Source of the DNA: JBCFBK01 sp038562555
GTDB taxonomy: Bacteria; Bacteroidota; Bacteroidia; Bacteroidales; Prolixibacteraceae
Reading direction: 5' to 3'
Assembly (NCBI GenBank): GCA_038562555.1
Contig: JBCFBK010000018.1
Coordinates: 1-64,000, forward strand
DNA length: 64,000 nt
Made by a program: the position numbers and the translations under genes. The notes under the pieces were generated by a model. The model was not told the DNA's origin. It searched no databases and saw only the letters and a list, made by a program, of their open reading frames with translations. Positions 34,595 to 44,109 of the stretch are shown in pieces. Every line of letters begins with the position of its first letter. The first letter of the stretch is position 1.

Positions 34595-34641
34595 GTGTAT
34601 TATTTTTGAACCGAAATAGTTTTTCGGAAGCTTAATACACC
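34595..34641. repeat. Nested perfect inverted repeats at the gdhA promoter
   Basis: Outer arms GGTGTATTA (34595-34603) and TAATACACC (34633-34641) enclose inner arms CCGAAA (34611-34616) and TTTCGG (34622-34627). The left outer arm overlaps the -7 box, so this may be a double operator or a structured start of the mRNA. Confidence 0.55.
34601..34608 (+). promoter_or_regulatory. Candidate -7 box of gdhA
   Basis: TATTTTTG fits TAnnTTTG and lies 67 bases before the gdhA start codon, inside the inverted repeats. No TTG is found at the expected upstream spacing. Confidence 0.4.
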
Positions 34642-34675
34642 AGATTTTATAGATTTTTCTACAAAAAAAACATTT

Positions 34676-36028
34676 ATGGCTGACATTTTAAACTTAAAAG
34701 TGAACGAGTTCATGGCAAAAGTAATTGCCAGGAACCCGGGAGAGGCTGAATTCCACCAGGCAGTGAAAGAAGTTGTGGAATCGTTGATGCCCTTTATTGA
34801 AGAAAACCCGAAATATCAGTACGCAAAGGTGCTGGACCGCATGGTTGAACCTGAAAGGGTGATGATGTTCCGTGTGCCCTGGGTTGATGACAATGGTCAA
34901 ATTCAGATTAACCGCGGCTACCGCATCCAAATGAACAGTGCTATTGGCCCGTATAAAGGAGGTCTGCGTTTCCACCCCACGGTAAACCTTGGAATCCTGA
35001 AATTTCTTGCTTTTGAGCAGGTATTCAAAAACAGTTTGACCACACTTCCGATGGGAGGTGGTAAAGGTGGTTCCGATTTCGATCCGAAAGGAAAATCAGA
35101 CAATGAAGTCATGCGTTTTTGCCAGAGTTTCATGACCGAACTGCAACGTTTCATCGGCAGTGATACCGACGTTCCCGCAGGTGACATCGGCGTAGGTGGC
35201 CGTGAAATCGGCTTTTTGTATGGGCAGTACAAACGTATCCGCAATGAATTTACCGGCGTTCTGACCGGAAAGGCGCTGGAATGGGGTGGCAGTTTGATCC
35301 GTCCCGAAGCAACAGGTTATGGGGCCGTTTATTTTGCAGACCAGATGTTGAAAACACGGAATATGGATATCGCCGGCAAAACCGCTCTTGTTTCCGGTTC
35401 CGGAAATGTGGCCCAGTACGCAGTTGAGAAATTGCTCAGCATGGGAGCTAAAGTGGTGACCATGTCCGACTCATCGGGCTTCGTTTATGATGCTGAAGGC
35501 TTTAACGAAGAAAAGCTGGCGTATGTACTGGAACTGAAGAATATCAAGCGAGGCCGTATTAAGGAATACGCCGATAAATATAAAGCACAGTATTTCGAGG
35601 GTAAAACCCCGTGGGGCATTAAGTGTGACCTGGCTTTCCCATGCGCCACGCAAAATGAGGTTAACGAAGACGATGCCCGTGAACTGGTCAGGAATGGTTG
35701 TATCGTGGTGTCGGAAGGCGCCAATATGCCTTCTTCTCCCGAAGCCGTCGAAGTGTTTATCAATGCAAAAATTCTCTACGGACCTGGTAAGGCAGCCAAT
35801 GCCGGCGGGGTATCCACATCAGGTTTGGAAATGACCCAGAATTCCATGCGCCTGCCCTGGACCCGTGAAGAGGTCGATGCGCGGTTGCACCAGATCATGA
35901 TTAACATTCATGAAACTTGCGTGAAATACGGGACTGAGAAAGACGGTTATATCAACTACGTGAAAGGCGCCAATATCGGTGGTTTTATCAAAGTTGCCGA
36001 TGCCATGATCGCTCAGGGAGTGGTATAA
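34676..36028 (+). CDS. gdhA: Glutamate dehydrogenase (hexameric family I)
   Basis: A 450-residue enzyme interconverting 2-oxoglutarate plus ammonium and glutamate with NAD(P)H. The substrate domain shows GPYKGGLRFHPTVNLGILKF, MGGGKGGSDFDPKG (with the catalytic Lys), and TDVPAGDIGVGGREIGFLYG (with the catalytic Asp). The cofactor domain has LVSGSGNVAQYAVEKL. Length and motifs match the family I enzymes of Bacteroidota; NADP preference is likely, but not readable with certainty. It stands alone, with its own promoter region and terminator, and links nitrogen assimilation to the carbon-storage genes that follow. Confidence 0.96.
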   Translation: MADILNLKVNEFMAKVIARNPGEAEFHQAVKEVVESLMPFIEENPKYQYAKVLDRMVEPERVMMFRVPWVDDNGQIQINRGYRIQMNSAIGPYKGGLRFHPTVNLGILKFLAFEQVFKNSLTTLPMGGGKGGSDFDPKGKSDNEVMRFCQSFMTELQRFIGSDTDVPAGDIGVGGREIGFLYGQYKRIRNEFTGVLTGKALEWGGSLIRPEATGYGAVYFADQMLKTRNMDIAGKTALVSGSGNVAQYAVEKLLSMGAKVVTMSDSSGFVYDAEGFNEEKLAYVLELKNIKRGRIKEYADKYKAQYFEGKTPWGIKCDLAFPCATQNEVNEDDARELVRNGCIVVSEGANMPSSPEAVEVFINAKILYGPGKAANAGGVSTSGLEMTQNSMRLPWTREEVDARLHQIMINIHETCVKYGTEKDGYINYVKGANIGGFIKVADAMIAQGVV

Positions 36029-36048
36029 GCCTAACGTTTTGTACATCG

Positions 36049-36085
36049 AAAGGGCTTTGTCGGAACACCGGCAAAGCCCTTTTCC
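36049..36085 (+). terminator. Rho-independent terminator of gdhA
   Basis: AAAGGGCTTTG..CGG (36049-36063) pairs with CCG.CAAAGCCCTTT (36068-36082) around AACA, with one bulge on each side, followed by T residues. Confidence 0.88.
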
Positions 36086-36298
36086 CGTTTAGGCTGACCC
36101 TGCTTCGTAAAACAGCGGTTCCTGCTCGGGGTACCTCAACTTATCATAGAAATGATTTTATCTTTACATAGATTCATTCAAAATTCCATATCTTTAGGGA
36201 AAGCTTAAATACATGATTTGACTGATCTGAATCAGCATAAAGCTTATGTATGGCCTTTTAGATGTTGGATGTGTTGAGAAACCGGAAATATATAAGCA
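36086..36298. other. Upstream region of the glycogen cluster
   Basis: AT-rich intergenic DNA before glgB. Two TATCTTTA-like words (near 36160 and 36187) could be weak -7 boxes, but neither matches well. No gene is seen. Confidence 0.3.
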
Positions 36299-38311
36299 AT
36301 GGAATTACCTGAGTTTGTAAAAAATGATTTGTGGCTTCAGCCTTTTGGTCCGGTTATTTCTTCCTGGCGGCAAGCCGCCGACTGGAAGGAAAGAGAACTG
36401 ACAGGAGGGAAAAGTCTCGTTGATTTTGCAGGAGGACATCACTGGTTCGGACTGCACCGTACCTCAAATGGCTGGGTGATCCGTGACTGGGCGCCTCATG
36501 CCGACGCGATCTTTTTACTGGGCGACTTCAATAAATGGTCGGAAAAAGAATCCTATCGTTTCAGTGCTATCGGCAACGGGGAATGGGAACTTAACCTGAC
36601 TCCTGATCAACTGAAACATGGCGACCTGTACGCCTTTTCCATGCATTGGCCGGGAGGAAGCGGAAAACGTATTCCGGCCTGGGCAAACCGGGTTGTACAG
36701 GATGAAAAGACACTCATCTTTAACGCTCAGGTCTGGCAGCCTGCAGAACCCTTTCACTGGGAGCATCCGGAGTTTAACCGGGGAAATCAGGCGCCCCTGA
36801 TTTATGAATCGCATGTCGGTATGGCCGGAGAAGAAGAACGGGTGCACACCTACGAGGAATTCCGGCAGCAGGTGCTTCCGCGTATTAAGCAGGCCGGGTA
36901 TAACACCCTTCAGCTTATGGCGGTTCAGGAGCATCCTTATTACGGGAGCTTCGGGTATCACGTGTCGAGCTTCTTCGCTGCATCATCGCGCTTTGGAACA
37001 CCCGACGACCTGAAAACGCTGATCGATACCGCACACGGAATGGGAATAGCGGTGATCATGGATCTGGTGCATTCACATGCGGTGAAAAATGAAGTCGAAG
37101 GCCTGGGTAAATACGACGGCACGAGATACCAGTTCTTTCATGGTGACCAGCGGGGCGAACACCCGGCGTGGGATTCCTATTGCTTTAACTACAGTAAGAA
37201 CGAAGTTCTGCACTTCCTGCTGTCAAATATCCGGTACTGGATGGAGGAATACAAGTTCGATGGTTTTCGCTTTGACGGCATTACAAGCATGCTGTATTTC
37301 GACCATGGACTGGGGAAAACGTTTGCGAGCTACGCCGATTACTACAGTCAGAACACCGATCTGGAAGCAGTGTGCTACTTATTTTTGGCCAACAAGCTGA
37401 TCCATGCTGTTAATCCGAATGCAATTTCAATTGCGGAGGAAGTCAGCGGTATGCCCGGACTGGCAACCCCGTCAGAACTGGGCGGTATAGGTTTTAATTA
37501 CCGTATGGCGATGGGTGTGCCCGATTTCTGGATTAAGATCATTAAGGAAACAGCCGATGAAAACTGGGATGTCGGGCAGATCTTCTATGAACTGACTTCA
37601 AAACGACACGACGAACAGGTGGTAAGCTACGCAGAATCGCACGACCAGGCGCTGGTTGGCGATAAGACGATCGTTTTCCGCCTCATCGATAAGGAAATGT
37701 ATTTCAGCATGCGGAAAGATCAGCCAAATCTGATCGTTGACCGCGGTATTGCCCTGCACAAGATGATCCGGTTGGCCACGGCCGGCTGTGCGGGAGGCGC
37801 TTATCTGAATTTTATGGGAAATGAATTCGGGCATCCGGAATGGATCGATTTTCCGCGTTCAGGCAATAACTGGTCGTTTAAGCATGCCCGGCGGCTATGG
37901 AGCCTTGCCGACAATCCTGAACTCAAATATCAATGGCTGTCTGAATTTGACAAGGTGATGATTGACTGGATCCGGAAAACGGATTTGCTCGATGTTCCGG
38001 CCATTTACCGGCGCTTTGACAACAAGCAGGATCAAATAATGGCTTTCCGGCGCGGGGCTTATCTGCTGGTGTTCAACTTTAATCCGGTGCAATCCTTTAC
38101 CGGCTATGGCATACCGCTTGAAGCTTCCAAGTACCGGGTCCTGTTCGATACCGACGAAAGCCGGTTCGGAGGGCAGGACCGGATTGACCGGAAAATGATT
38201 TACTATACCCAGCCTGCTGCGGGACGGTCAGGTCAGCATTATTTAAACCTGTACCTTCCGGCACGTACGGGCATGGTTTTGAAGCAGGAACCAATTAAAC
38301 GGGTGAGATGA
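36299..38311 (+). CDS. glgB: 1,4-alpha-glucan branching enzyme, GH13
   Basis: A 670-residue branching enzyme that creates alpha-1,6 links in glycogen. An N-terminal CBM48-type domain (about 45-140, with WVIRDWAPHADAIFLLGDFN) precedes the GH13 barrel. The nucleophile Asp326 lies in FDGFRFDGIT, the acid Glu in SIAEEVSGMPGL, and the third carboxylate in YAESHDQALVG. The C-terminal beta domain ends at 670. The pattern is that of eukaryote-like Bacteroidota branching enzymes. Its stop overlaps the GSCFA start by 4 bases, and it opens the glycogen cluster. Confidence 0.94.
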   Translation: MELPEFVKNDLWLQPFGPVISSWRQAADWKERELTGGKSLVDFAGGHHWFGLHRTSNGWVIRDWAPHADAIFLLGDFNKWSEKESYRFSAIGNGEWELNLTPDQLKHGDLYAFSMHWPGGSGKRIPAWANRVVQDEKTLIFNAQVWQPAEPFHWEHPEFNRGNQAPLIYESHVGMAGEEERVHTYEEFRQQVLPRIKQAGYNTLQLMAVQEHPYYGSFGYHVSSFFAASSRFGTPDDLKTLIDTAHGMGIAVIMDLVHSHAVKNEVEGLGKYDGTRYQFFHGDQRGEHPAWDSYCFNYSKNEVLHFLLSNIRYWMEEYKFDGFRFDGITSMLYFDHGLGKTFASYADYYSQNTDLEAVCYLFLANKLIHAVNPNAISIAEEVSGMPGLATPSELGGIGFNYRMAMGVPDFWIKIIKETADENWDVGQIFYELTSKRHDEQVVSYAESHDQALVGDKTIVFRLIDKEMYFSMRKDQPNLIVDRGIALHKMIRLATAGCAGGAYLNFMGNEFGHPEWIDFPRSGNNWSFKHARRLWSLADNPELKYQWLSEFDKVMIDWIRKTDLLDVPAIYRRFDNKQDQIMAFRRGAYLLVFNFNPVQSFTGYGIPLEASKYRVLFDTDESRFGGQDRIDRKMIYYTQPAAGRSGQHYLNLYLPARTGMVLKQEPIKRVR

Positions 38312-39312
38312 TGAATAAATATTTTACCGAAGTAAACATCGAAGATAATGGCTGGCGCATCAGTTATCAGGACAAGCTGTTGTTGATGGGCTCCTGTTTT
38401 TCCGAGAATATCGGTGAAAAATTTCGGGAACTGAAGTTTCAGGCCGACGTCAATCCCTTTGGCGTAATTTATAACCCGGTGTCGGTTGCTAAAAGCCTGC
38501 GCAGGCTGGTGGCAAACAAACCCTATCAGGAGGAGGACCTTTTTGAAAATCAGGGGATTTGGGGGAGCTTTGACTATCACAGCCGGTTCTCCGCAACCAG
38601 TGCGGAAAAGGCACTGGAGGCGATGAACAGCCGGTTGGATCGGTCATTCACCGTCTTGAAAAATGCAGCATACCTGTTCATTTCGTTTGGAACCGCGTGG
38701 GCATACGAGTTAAAGGAAACAGGCGAGATTGTTTCCAACTGCCACAAATTTCCGGAGTCCCTTTTCAAGCGGTTCCGGCTCAGTCCCGGTGAGATTGTCG
38801 ATGTATACCGTGACCTGCTTTCTTCGCTGTGGAATTTTAATCCGAAGCTGAAGGTAATTTTTACGGTGAGTCCGATCAGGCACTGGAAAGAAGGAGCAAA
38901 CGGTAACCAGCTCAGCAAATCGGTCCTGCTGCTGGCAACCGACCGTCTGGTGACGGGTTTTGGCTCTGATCGCTGCGCCTACTTCCCATCATACGAAATT
39001 GTGATGGATGAACTGCGCGATTACCGGTTCTATGCGCCCGATCTGATCCATCTCAGCCCGGTGGCTGTTGATCATATCTGGGACCGGATAAGCCGTTCCA
39101 TGATTGACGGGGAGAGCCTGAAGCTGGCAAAGCGTATTAACAAGATTATAAAGGCGAGGATGCATCGTCCGTTCAGGCCCGATGCCGGCGCGTACAAGAT
39201 TTTTCTGTTGAACAGCCTAAATGAAATTATTGACCTAACAATTAGTTTTCCTTATCTTAACTTAGACCAGGAAAAACTTTATTTTGAACAGGAATTACAT
39301 GAATATCAGTAA
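38308..39312 (+). CDS. GSCFA-domain protein
   Basis: A 334-residue protein of the GSCFA family, named after the motif seen here as LLLMGSCFSENIGEKF (Gly28-Ser29-Cys30-Phe31-Ser32). Further family marks are NPFGVIYNPVS, ISFGTAWAYEL, NCHKFP and VIFTVSPIRHWKEGA. The arrangement resembles SGNH/GDSL hydrolases with Ser29 as possible nucleophile and a late YAPDLIHLSPVAVDHIW block, so an esterase or acyl-transfer activity is likely. Coupling by a 4-base overlap with glgB is suggestive, but no link to glycogen is established. Confidence 0.85.
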   Translation: MMNKYFTEVNIEDNGWRISYQDKLLLMGSCFSENIGEKFRELKFQADVNPFGVIYNPVSVAKSLRRLVANKPYQEEDLFENQGIWGSFDYHSRFSATSAEKALEAMNSRLDRSFTVLKNAAYLFISFGTAWAYELKETGEIVSNCHKFPESLFKRFRLSPGEIVDVYRDLLSSLWNFNPKLKVIFTVSPIRHWKEGANGNQLSKSVLLLATDRLVTGFGSDRCAYFPSYEIVMDELRDYRFYAPDLIHLSPVAVDHIWDRISRSMIDGESLKLAKRINKIIKARMHRPFRPDAGAYKIFLLNSLNEIIDLTISFPYLNLDQEKLYFEQELHEYQ

Positions 39313-39414
39313 TGGTTAGTAAGTGGTAGTAAATTGTTTCGTTATTTTGCGGACAGAATCCTTCGGTTGTTTCTGTTCGGTCAGTCTAATTTGAGGCATT
39401 AAAGTCTGGAATTT

Positions 39415-41391
39415 ATGAGTTACCTAAAGTTTGATAAAAGCAGCCTGGTTAACCTCGAGTATTCACTTAACCGTGAGTTTCTTCGGGCTAACAAAACGGG
39501 CTCATACATCTGTACCACGATTTCCGGTTGCAATACCCGAAAATATCATGGTTTACTGGTATGTCCGGTTCCCCAGCTTGACGGGGACAAGCATGTACTG
39601 CTTTCGTCGCTCGACGAGACGATCATTCAGCATGATGCCGAGTTTAACCTGGGCATTCATAAATTTGAAGGAGAACACTACGAACCGAAAGGACATAAGT
39701 ATATCCGTGATTTTGATGCCGAGATGGTGGCTAAAACGACTTTCCGGGTTGGCGGGGTGATCCTTGACAAAGAACACCTGCTGGTAGAGAACGACGAGCA
39801 GATCCTGATCCGGTATACCCTGCGTGATGCGCATTCTCCCACCATATTGCGTTTCAGGCCATTCCTTGCCTTCAGGAGCGTCCACCGGCTAAGCAAGGCA
39901 AATCTGTATGCCTACACCAAATTCAGTCCGACGGTTAACGGTATAAAAATGAGACTGTATGAAGGTTATCCGGAGTTGCATATGCAGTTTTCGAAAGAAG
40001 CCGAGTTTATCCCGGTTCCCCATTGGTTTAATAACATTGAATATCTCAAGGAAAGGGAAAGGGGCTATGAATTTATGGAAGATCTTTTTGTTCCCGGATA
40101 TTTTGAGGTTCCTATTGAAAAAAACGAAAGCATCATTTTTTCTGCATCGACGGCGGGGGCCAAACCGGCCGGATTAAAATCGAAATTTACAAAAGAATAT
40201 AACAACCGGATTCCGCGCGATTCATTTATTAACAGTCTGACCAATTCGTCCAGACAATTTATTATGCGCACGGGCAACAAGACCGAGATTATCGCCGGTT
40301 ATCCCTGGTATAACAGCATCACCCGGCAAACATTCATTGCGTTGCCCGGACTCACCTTATCGCTCGACGATCCGGATACATTCCAGGACGTCATCGATAC
40401 ACAGTTAACCCGGCTGAAGGACGGATTATTCCCTAAAATAATCGGAGGGGGGCGCAGCGGATACGACTCAATAGATGCACCCCTTTGGTTTTTCTGGGCG
40501 ATGCAGCAATTTGCAGTTGAATTAAAGAACAAGGAATATATCTGGAAAAAGTATCATTTCCAGATGAAACAGATCCTGAATGCTTACCGGTCGGGAACGC
40601 ATTATCAGATTAAAATGAATGGCGACGGGTTGATCTCGGGAGGCGGGGAACACGTGGCGCTTACCTGGATGGACGCCTATATCGACGGAAAACCTGTTGT
40701 TATCAGGACAGGGATGCCTGTGGAGGTGAATGCGCTTTGGTTTAATGCCGTTTGTTTCGCCCTGGAATTGGCCAATGCCTCCGGCGATGAACATTTTGTG
40801 AACGAATGGAAGGATTGGCCGGAGAAAATAGCTCAATCTTTTATTAATGAGTTTTGGAGCGAAGAGCGGGGCTATCTGGCCGATTGGGTTCATTACGGCA
40901 AAAAGGATTTTACAGTGCGTCCCAATATGGTCATTGCAGCAGCATTGAAATACTCACCGCTCGACCGGGAAATGCAGAAATCAATTCTGAGTGTGGTTAA
41001 AAAGCAACTGCTTACCCCGCGCGGATTGCGATCACTGACACCTGAGAGCCCTTTTTATGAAGGAGTATGCGAGGGAAGCGTTTCGGCTCGTGAAAAGGCT
41101 GTGTACCAGGGAACCGCCTGGCCCTGGTTGATCCAGTTTTTTGTTGAGGGTTATCTTAAAATTCATAAAACCGGAGGTATGCCTTTTGTTAAAAAAATTA
41201 TCGAAGGTTTCGAAGACGACATGTCTGAGCATTGTATCGGGACAATCGCAGAGATGTACAACGGTAATCCTCCGCATAACGCAAAAGGTGCCATTTCGCA
41301 GGCATGGAGCAATGCAGCCTTAATCAGGGCGTATAAACTGATTAATAGTTTTGAGGATTGGAACGAGGAAATAATAAAAAGTACCGTATGA
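39415..41391 (+). CDS. Glycogen debranching enzyme (amylo-alpha-1,6-glucosidase, GDE type)
   Basis: A 658-residue enzyme. The N-terminal GDE_N-type domain begins EYSLNREFLRANKTGSYICT, then ISGCNTRKYHGLLVCPVPQL. The C-terminal (alpha/alpha)6 GDE_C (GH133-like) domain runs from about 300 with NSITRQTFIALPGLTLSL, SIDAPLWFFWAMQ and GGEHVALTWMDAYIDGKPV, where the Asp is the probable catalytic acid. It hydrolyses alpha-1,6 branch stubs after phosphorolysis. It is followed, with a 4-base overlap, by the glycogen synthase gene. Confidence 0.92.
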   Translation: MSYLKFDKSSLVNLEYSLNREFLRANKTGSYICTTISGCNTRKYHGLLVCPVPQLDGDKHVLLSSLDETIIQHDAEFNLGIHKFEGEHYEPKGHKYIRDFDAEMVAKTTFRVGGVILDKEHLLVENDEQILIRYTLRDAHSPTILRFRPFLAFRSVHRLSKANLYAYTKFSPTVNGIKMRLYEGYPELHMQFSKEAEFIPVPHWFNNIEYLKERERGYEFMEDLFVPGYFEVPIEKNESIIFSASTAGAKPAGLKSKFTKEYNNRIPRDSFINSLTNSSRQFIMRTGNKTEIIAGYPWYNSITRQTFIALPGLTLSLDDPDTFQDVIDTQLTRLKDGLFPKIIGGGRSGYDSIDAPLWFFWAMQQFAVELKNKEYIWKKYHFQMKQILNAYRSGTHYQIKMNGDGLISGGGEHVALTWMDAYIDGKPVVIRTGMPVEVNALWFNAVCFALELANASGDEHFVNEWKDWPEKIAQSFINEFWSEERGYLADWVHYGKKDFTVRPNMVIAAALKYSPLDREMQKSILSVVKKQLLTPRGLRSLTPESPFYEGVCEGSVSAREKAVYQGTAWPWLIQFFVEGYLKIHKTGGMPFVKKIIEGFEDDMSEHCIGTIAEMYNGNPPHNAKGAISQAWSNAALIRAYKLINSFEDWNEEIIKSTV

Positions 41392-42695
41392 AAGTATTAA
41401 TGTTTGGTTGGGAATTTCCTCCACATATTTCCGGGGGCCTGGGTACTGCTTGCTACGGTTTAACAAAAGGTCTTACTGAGTTCAATGATGTGGAGGTTAC
41501 TTTTGTTGTCCCGAAAGCGTATGGCGATGAAGATCAATCAAACATGCAGTTGATTGGAGCAAACACCGTTTCTGTTTCCCGAAAGGAGGTTTTCTTCACA
41601 GATCTTCAGAAAAAAATAAATTATTACGAAGTGGAATCCGGACTTGTTCCTTATGTTGGACCGGAAGAATTCTGGAAACTTAGCAGTCAGGAATATTCGG
41701 AGAGCCTTCGGTTTGTTGAAACCGACGACCAGGGTAAACTGGAATTTTCAGGTCGTTATGATCATAACCTGATGGATGAGATTTATAAATATTCGCTGAT
41801 CGCGGAAGTGATTGCCCGCGACACGGAATTTGATCTGATCCATGCACACGACTGGTTGGCCTATCCGGCCGGGATCGCTGCCAAGAAAATTTCAGGAAAA
41901 CCACTGATCATCCACGTGCATGCCACTGATTTTGATCGTAGTGGCGGGAGCGTCAATCCACAGGTATACGCTATGGAAAAAGAGGGTATGGATGCAGCCG
42001 ACCATATTATCGCGGTCAGTAATCTAACCCGGAATATTGTTATCGGTCGCTATGGCATTGACCCGGCAAAAGTCACCACCGTGTATAACGCTGTAGAACC
42101 TGCAAGCACCGAAGAGAAGATGAGACTGAAAAAAGGGGTCGATGAAAAAATTGTCACCTTCCTTGGACGTATTACCATGCAAAAGGGTCCGGAATATTTT
42201 ATTGAAGCCGCTCACCTGGTCCTTGAAAAAATGGGTAACGTCCGTTTTGTTATGGCGGGCAGCGGCGACATGATGAATGCCATGATTAAACGCATCGCGG
42301 CTCTTAAAATATCGGACCGCTTTCATTTTACCGGCTTTTTGCAGGGCGACGATGTTTTTGATATGTTCCGGATGAGCGACGTATTTGTAATGCCTTCGGT
42401 CTCTGAACCTTTTGGTATTGTGCCACTTGAAGCGATGCAATCCAATGTGCCGGTGATTATTTCCCACCAGTCGGGCGTGTCGGAAATCCTGAAATATGCC
42501 ATTAAAGTCGACTATTGGGATACTCATGCTATGGCAGATGCTATCTACGGCCTGTTAAACTACCCTGCCGTATGGAATATGTTCATGAAATATGGAAAGG
42601 AAGAAGTTGAAAATCTTCGTTGGAAGAATTCAGCCAGGAACGTACGGGATATTTATTTAAAATTTCTAAACACTCCAAAAAAATTCCAGATATGA
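41388..42695 (+). CDS. Glycosyltransferase (GT-B, glycogen/starch-synthase-like)
   Basis: A 435-residue GT-B enzyme. The N-terminal domain starts MKVLMFGWEFPPHISGGLGT with the Lys/Gly-rich substrate loop, then FDLIHAHDWLAYPAGIAAKK. The C-terminal GT1-type donor domain has VTFLGRITMQKGPEYFIEAA and MPSVSEPFGIVPLEAMQSNV with the donor-binding Glu pair. In Bacteroidota this gene between the debranching enzyme and GH57 genes is taken as the glycogen synthase; UDP- or ADP-glucose preference cannot be read. Its ATG overlaps the debranching gene's stop, and its stop overlaps the GH57 start. Confidence 0.88.
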   Translation: MKVLMFGWEFPPHISGGLGTACYGLTKGLTEFNDVEVTFVVPKAYGDEDQSNMQLIGANTVSVSRKEVFFTDLQKKINYYEVESGLVPYVGPEEFWKLSSQEYSESLRFVETDDQGKLEFSGRYDHNLMDEIYKYSLIAEVIARDTEFDLIHAHDWLAYPAGIAAKKISGKPLIIHVHATDFDRSGGSVNPQVYAMEKEGMDAADHIIAVSNLTRNIVIGRYGIDPAKVTTVYNAVEPASTEEKMRLKKGVDEKIVTFLGRITMQKGPEYFIEAAHLVLEKMGNVRFVMAGSGDMMNAMIKRIAALKISDRFHFTGFLQGDDVFDMFRMSDVFVMPSVSEPFGIVPLEAMQSNVPVIISHQSGVSEILKYAIKVDYWDTHAMADAIYGLLNYPAVWNMFMKYGKEEVENLRWKNSARNVRDIYLKFLNTPKKFQI

Positions 42696-44044
42696 GAGCT
42701 GTCTGTTTTAATTTCCAGGTGCATCAACCTTTCCGGTTCCGCAGGTACCGGTTTTTTGATATTGGCAACGATCATTATTACTACGACGATTTCACCAACG
42801 AAACAGTTATGCGGAAAGCGGCCGATCAGAGTTACCTTCCCGTCAATACGCTGTTGCTTAAACTAATTAAAAAATTTCCGGATCGGTTTAAAGTCAGCTT
42901 TTCCATTTCCGGGATCGCGATGGAACAATTCAGACTGTATGCTCCCGAAGTTTTGGAATCATTTAAGGAACTGGCGGGAACAGGGCAGGTCGAGTTTCTT
43001 TCCGAAACTTACTCGCACTCAATGGCGGCACTCAAAAATAAGGAGCTGTTTGCACAACAAGTCCGGAAACATGATGATCTGATCATGAACTGGTTTGGGC
43101 AAAAACCACAGGTTTTTGCGAACACAGAGCTCATTTATTCTGATGAGATCGGTGCCATGGTTGCTTCGATGGGTTTTAAAGCCATGCTTGCCGAAGGAGC
43201 GAAACATGTGCTGGGCTGGAAGTCGCCCAACTATCTTTACTGCAATGCCATTAACCCGAGGCTGAAAGTGTTGATGCGGAATTTCCGGTTGAGCGACGAT
43301 ATCGCCTTCCGCTTTTCAAACCAGTCCTGGAACGAATACCCGCTCACTGCCCGGAAATTTACCAAATGGCTCAATTCCAATCCGAATGATGAAATTATAA
43401 ACCTGTTCATGAATTATGAAGCCTTGGGTAAACTTCAACCGGAATCGACCGGAATTTTCAGGTTCATAGAGGAACTACCCGGGGAGATTTTAAGAGACAA
43501 AGGACTAAAATTTGCCACTCCTTCCGAGATTGCAGAAGAGTATCAGCCAATTGCGGCTGTGAGCGTTCCGAATGCCACATCGTGGGCCGACGAGGAACGC
43601 GATCTGACAGCCTGGCTGGGAAATGAAATGCAGCAGGAGGCTTTTAATAAATTATATGAGATGCACGATCGTATGAAAAGGGTTGACGACGAAGCCCTGA
43701 TCAAAGACTGGGACGCCCTTCAGGTGAGCGATCATTTTTATTATATGTGCACCAAGTTTTTTTCGGACGGAGAAGTACATACCTATTTTAATCCTTACGA
43801 AAGCCCCTATGAGGCTTTTATCAACTATATGAATGTGCTGAGCGATTTTAAAATCCGATTGAACAGTGTGGCTCCAGAAAGTCATGTTGACCAGGAAATA
43901 GCTGCACTGACCAGGTTACTGGAGGAAAAAGACGAGCGTCTGAAAAAATACGCAATTGAGATCAAGAGCCTGCAGATGAGGAAGAAGAAAAAAATACACC
44001 TTCCGGGAAAGGTTGAGGCCCTTAAGCAGGAACGGCGGGGTTAA
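42692..44044 (+). CDS. GH57 family glycoside hydrolase (alpha-amylase-like)
   Basis: A 450-residue cytoplasmic GH57 protein. NFQVHQPFRFRRYRFFDIG is the conserved first motif ('HqP'). FLSETYSHSM comes next, and FANTELIYSDEIGAMVASMG carries the likely nucleophile Glu. SWADEERDLTAWLGNEMQQE is the fourth region. The last 60 residues form a basic coiled-coil (ALTRLLEEKDERLKKYAIEI). It probably cuts or rearranges alpha-1,4-glucan. Translational coupling (ATGA) to the synthase gene supports a role in glycogen turnover. Confidence 0.9.
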   Translation: MRAVCFNFQVHQPFRFRRYRFFDIGNDHYYYDDFTNETVMRKAADQSYLPVNTLLLKLIKKFPDRFKVSFSISGIAMEQFRLYAPEVLESFKELAGTGQVEFLSETYSHSMAALKNKELFAQQVRKHDDLIMNWFGQKPQVFANTELIYSDEIGAMVASMGFKAMLAEGAKHVLGWKSPNYLYCNAINPRLKVLMRNFRLSDDIAFRFSNQSWNEYPLTARKFTKWLNSNPNDEIINLFMNYEALGKLQPESTGIFRFIEELPGEILRDKGLKFATPSEIAEEYQPIAAVSVPNATSWADEERDLTAWLGNEMQQEAFNKLYEMHDRMKRVDDEALIKDWDALQVSDHFYYMCTKFFSDGEVHTYFNPYESPYEAFINYMNVLSDFKIRLNSVAPESHVDQEIAALTRLLEEKDERLKKYAIEIKSLQMRKKKKIHLPGKVEALKQERRG

Positions 44045-44109
44045 ACAATGCTTTCCTCCGGCTGTTTTGCAGGGAGGACCTTAATTAATTTTAATTTTTT
44101 GAAACGCTT

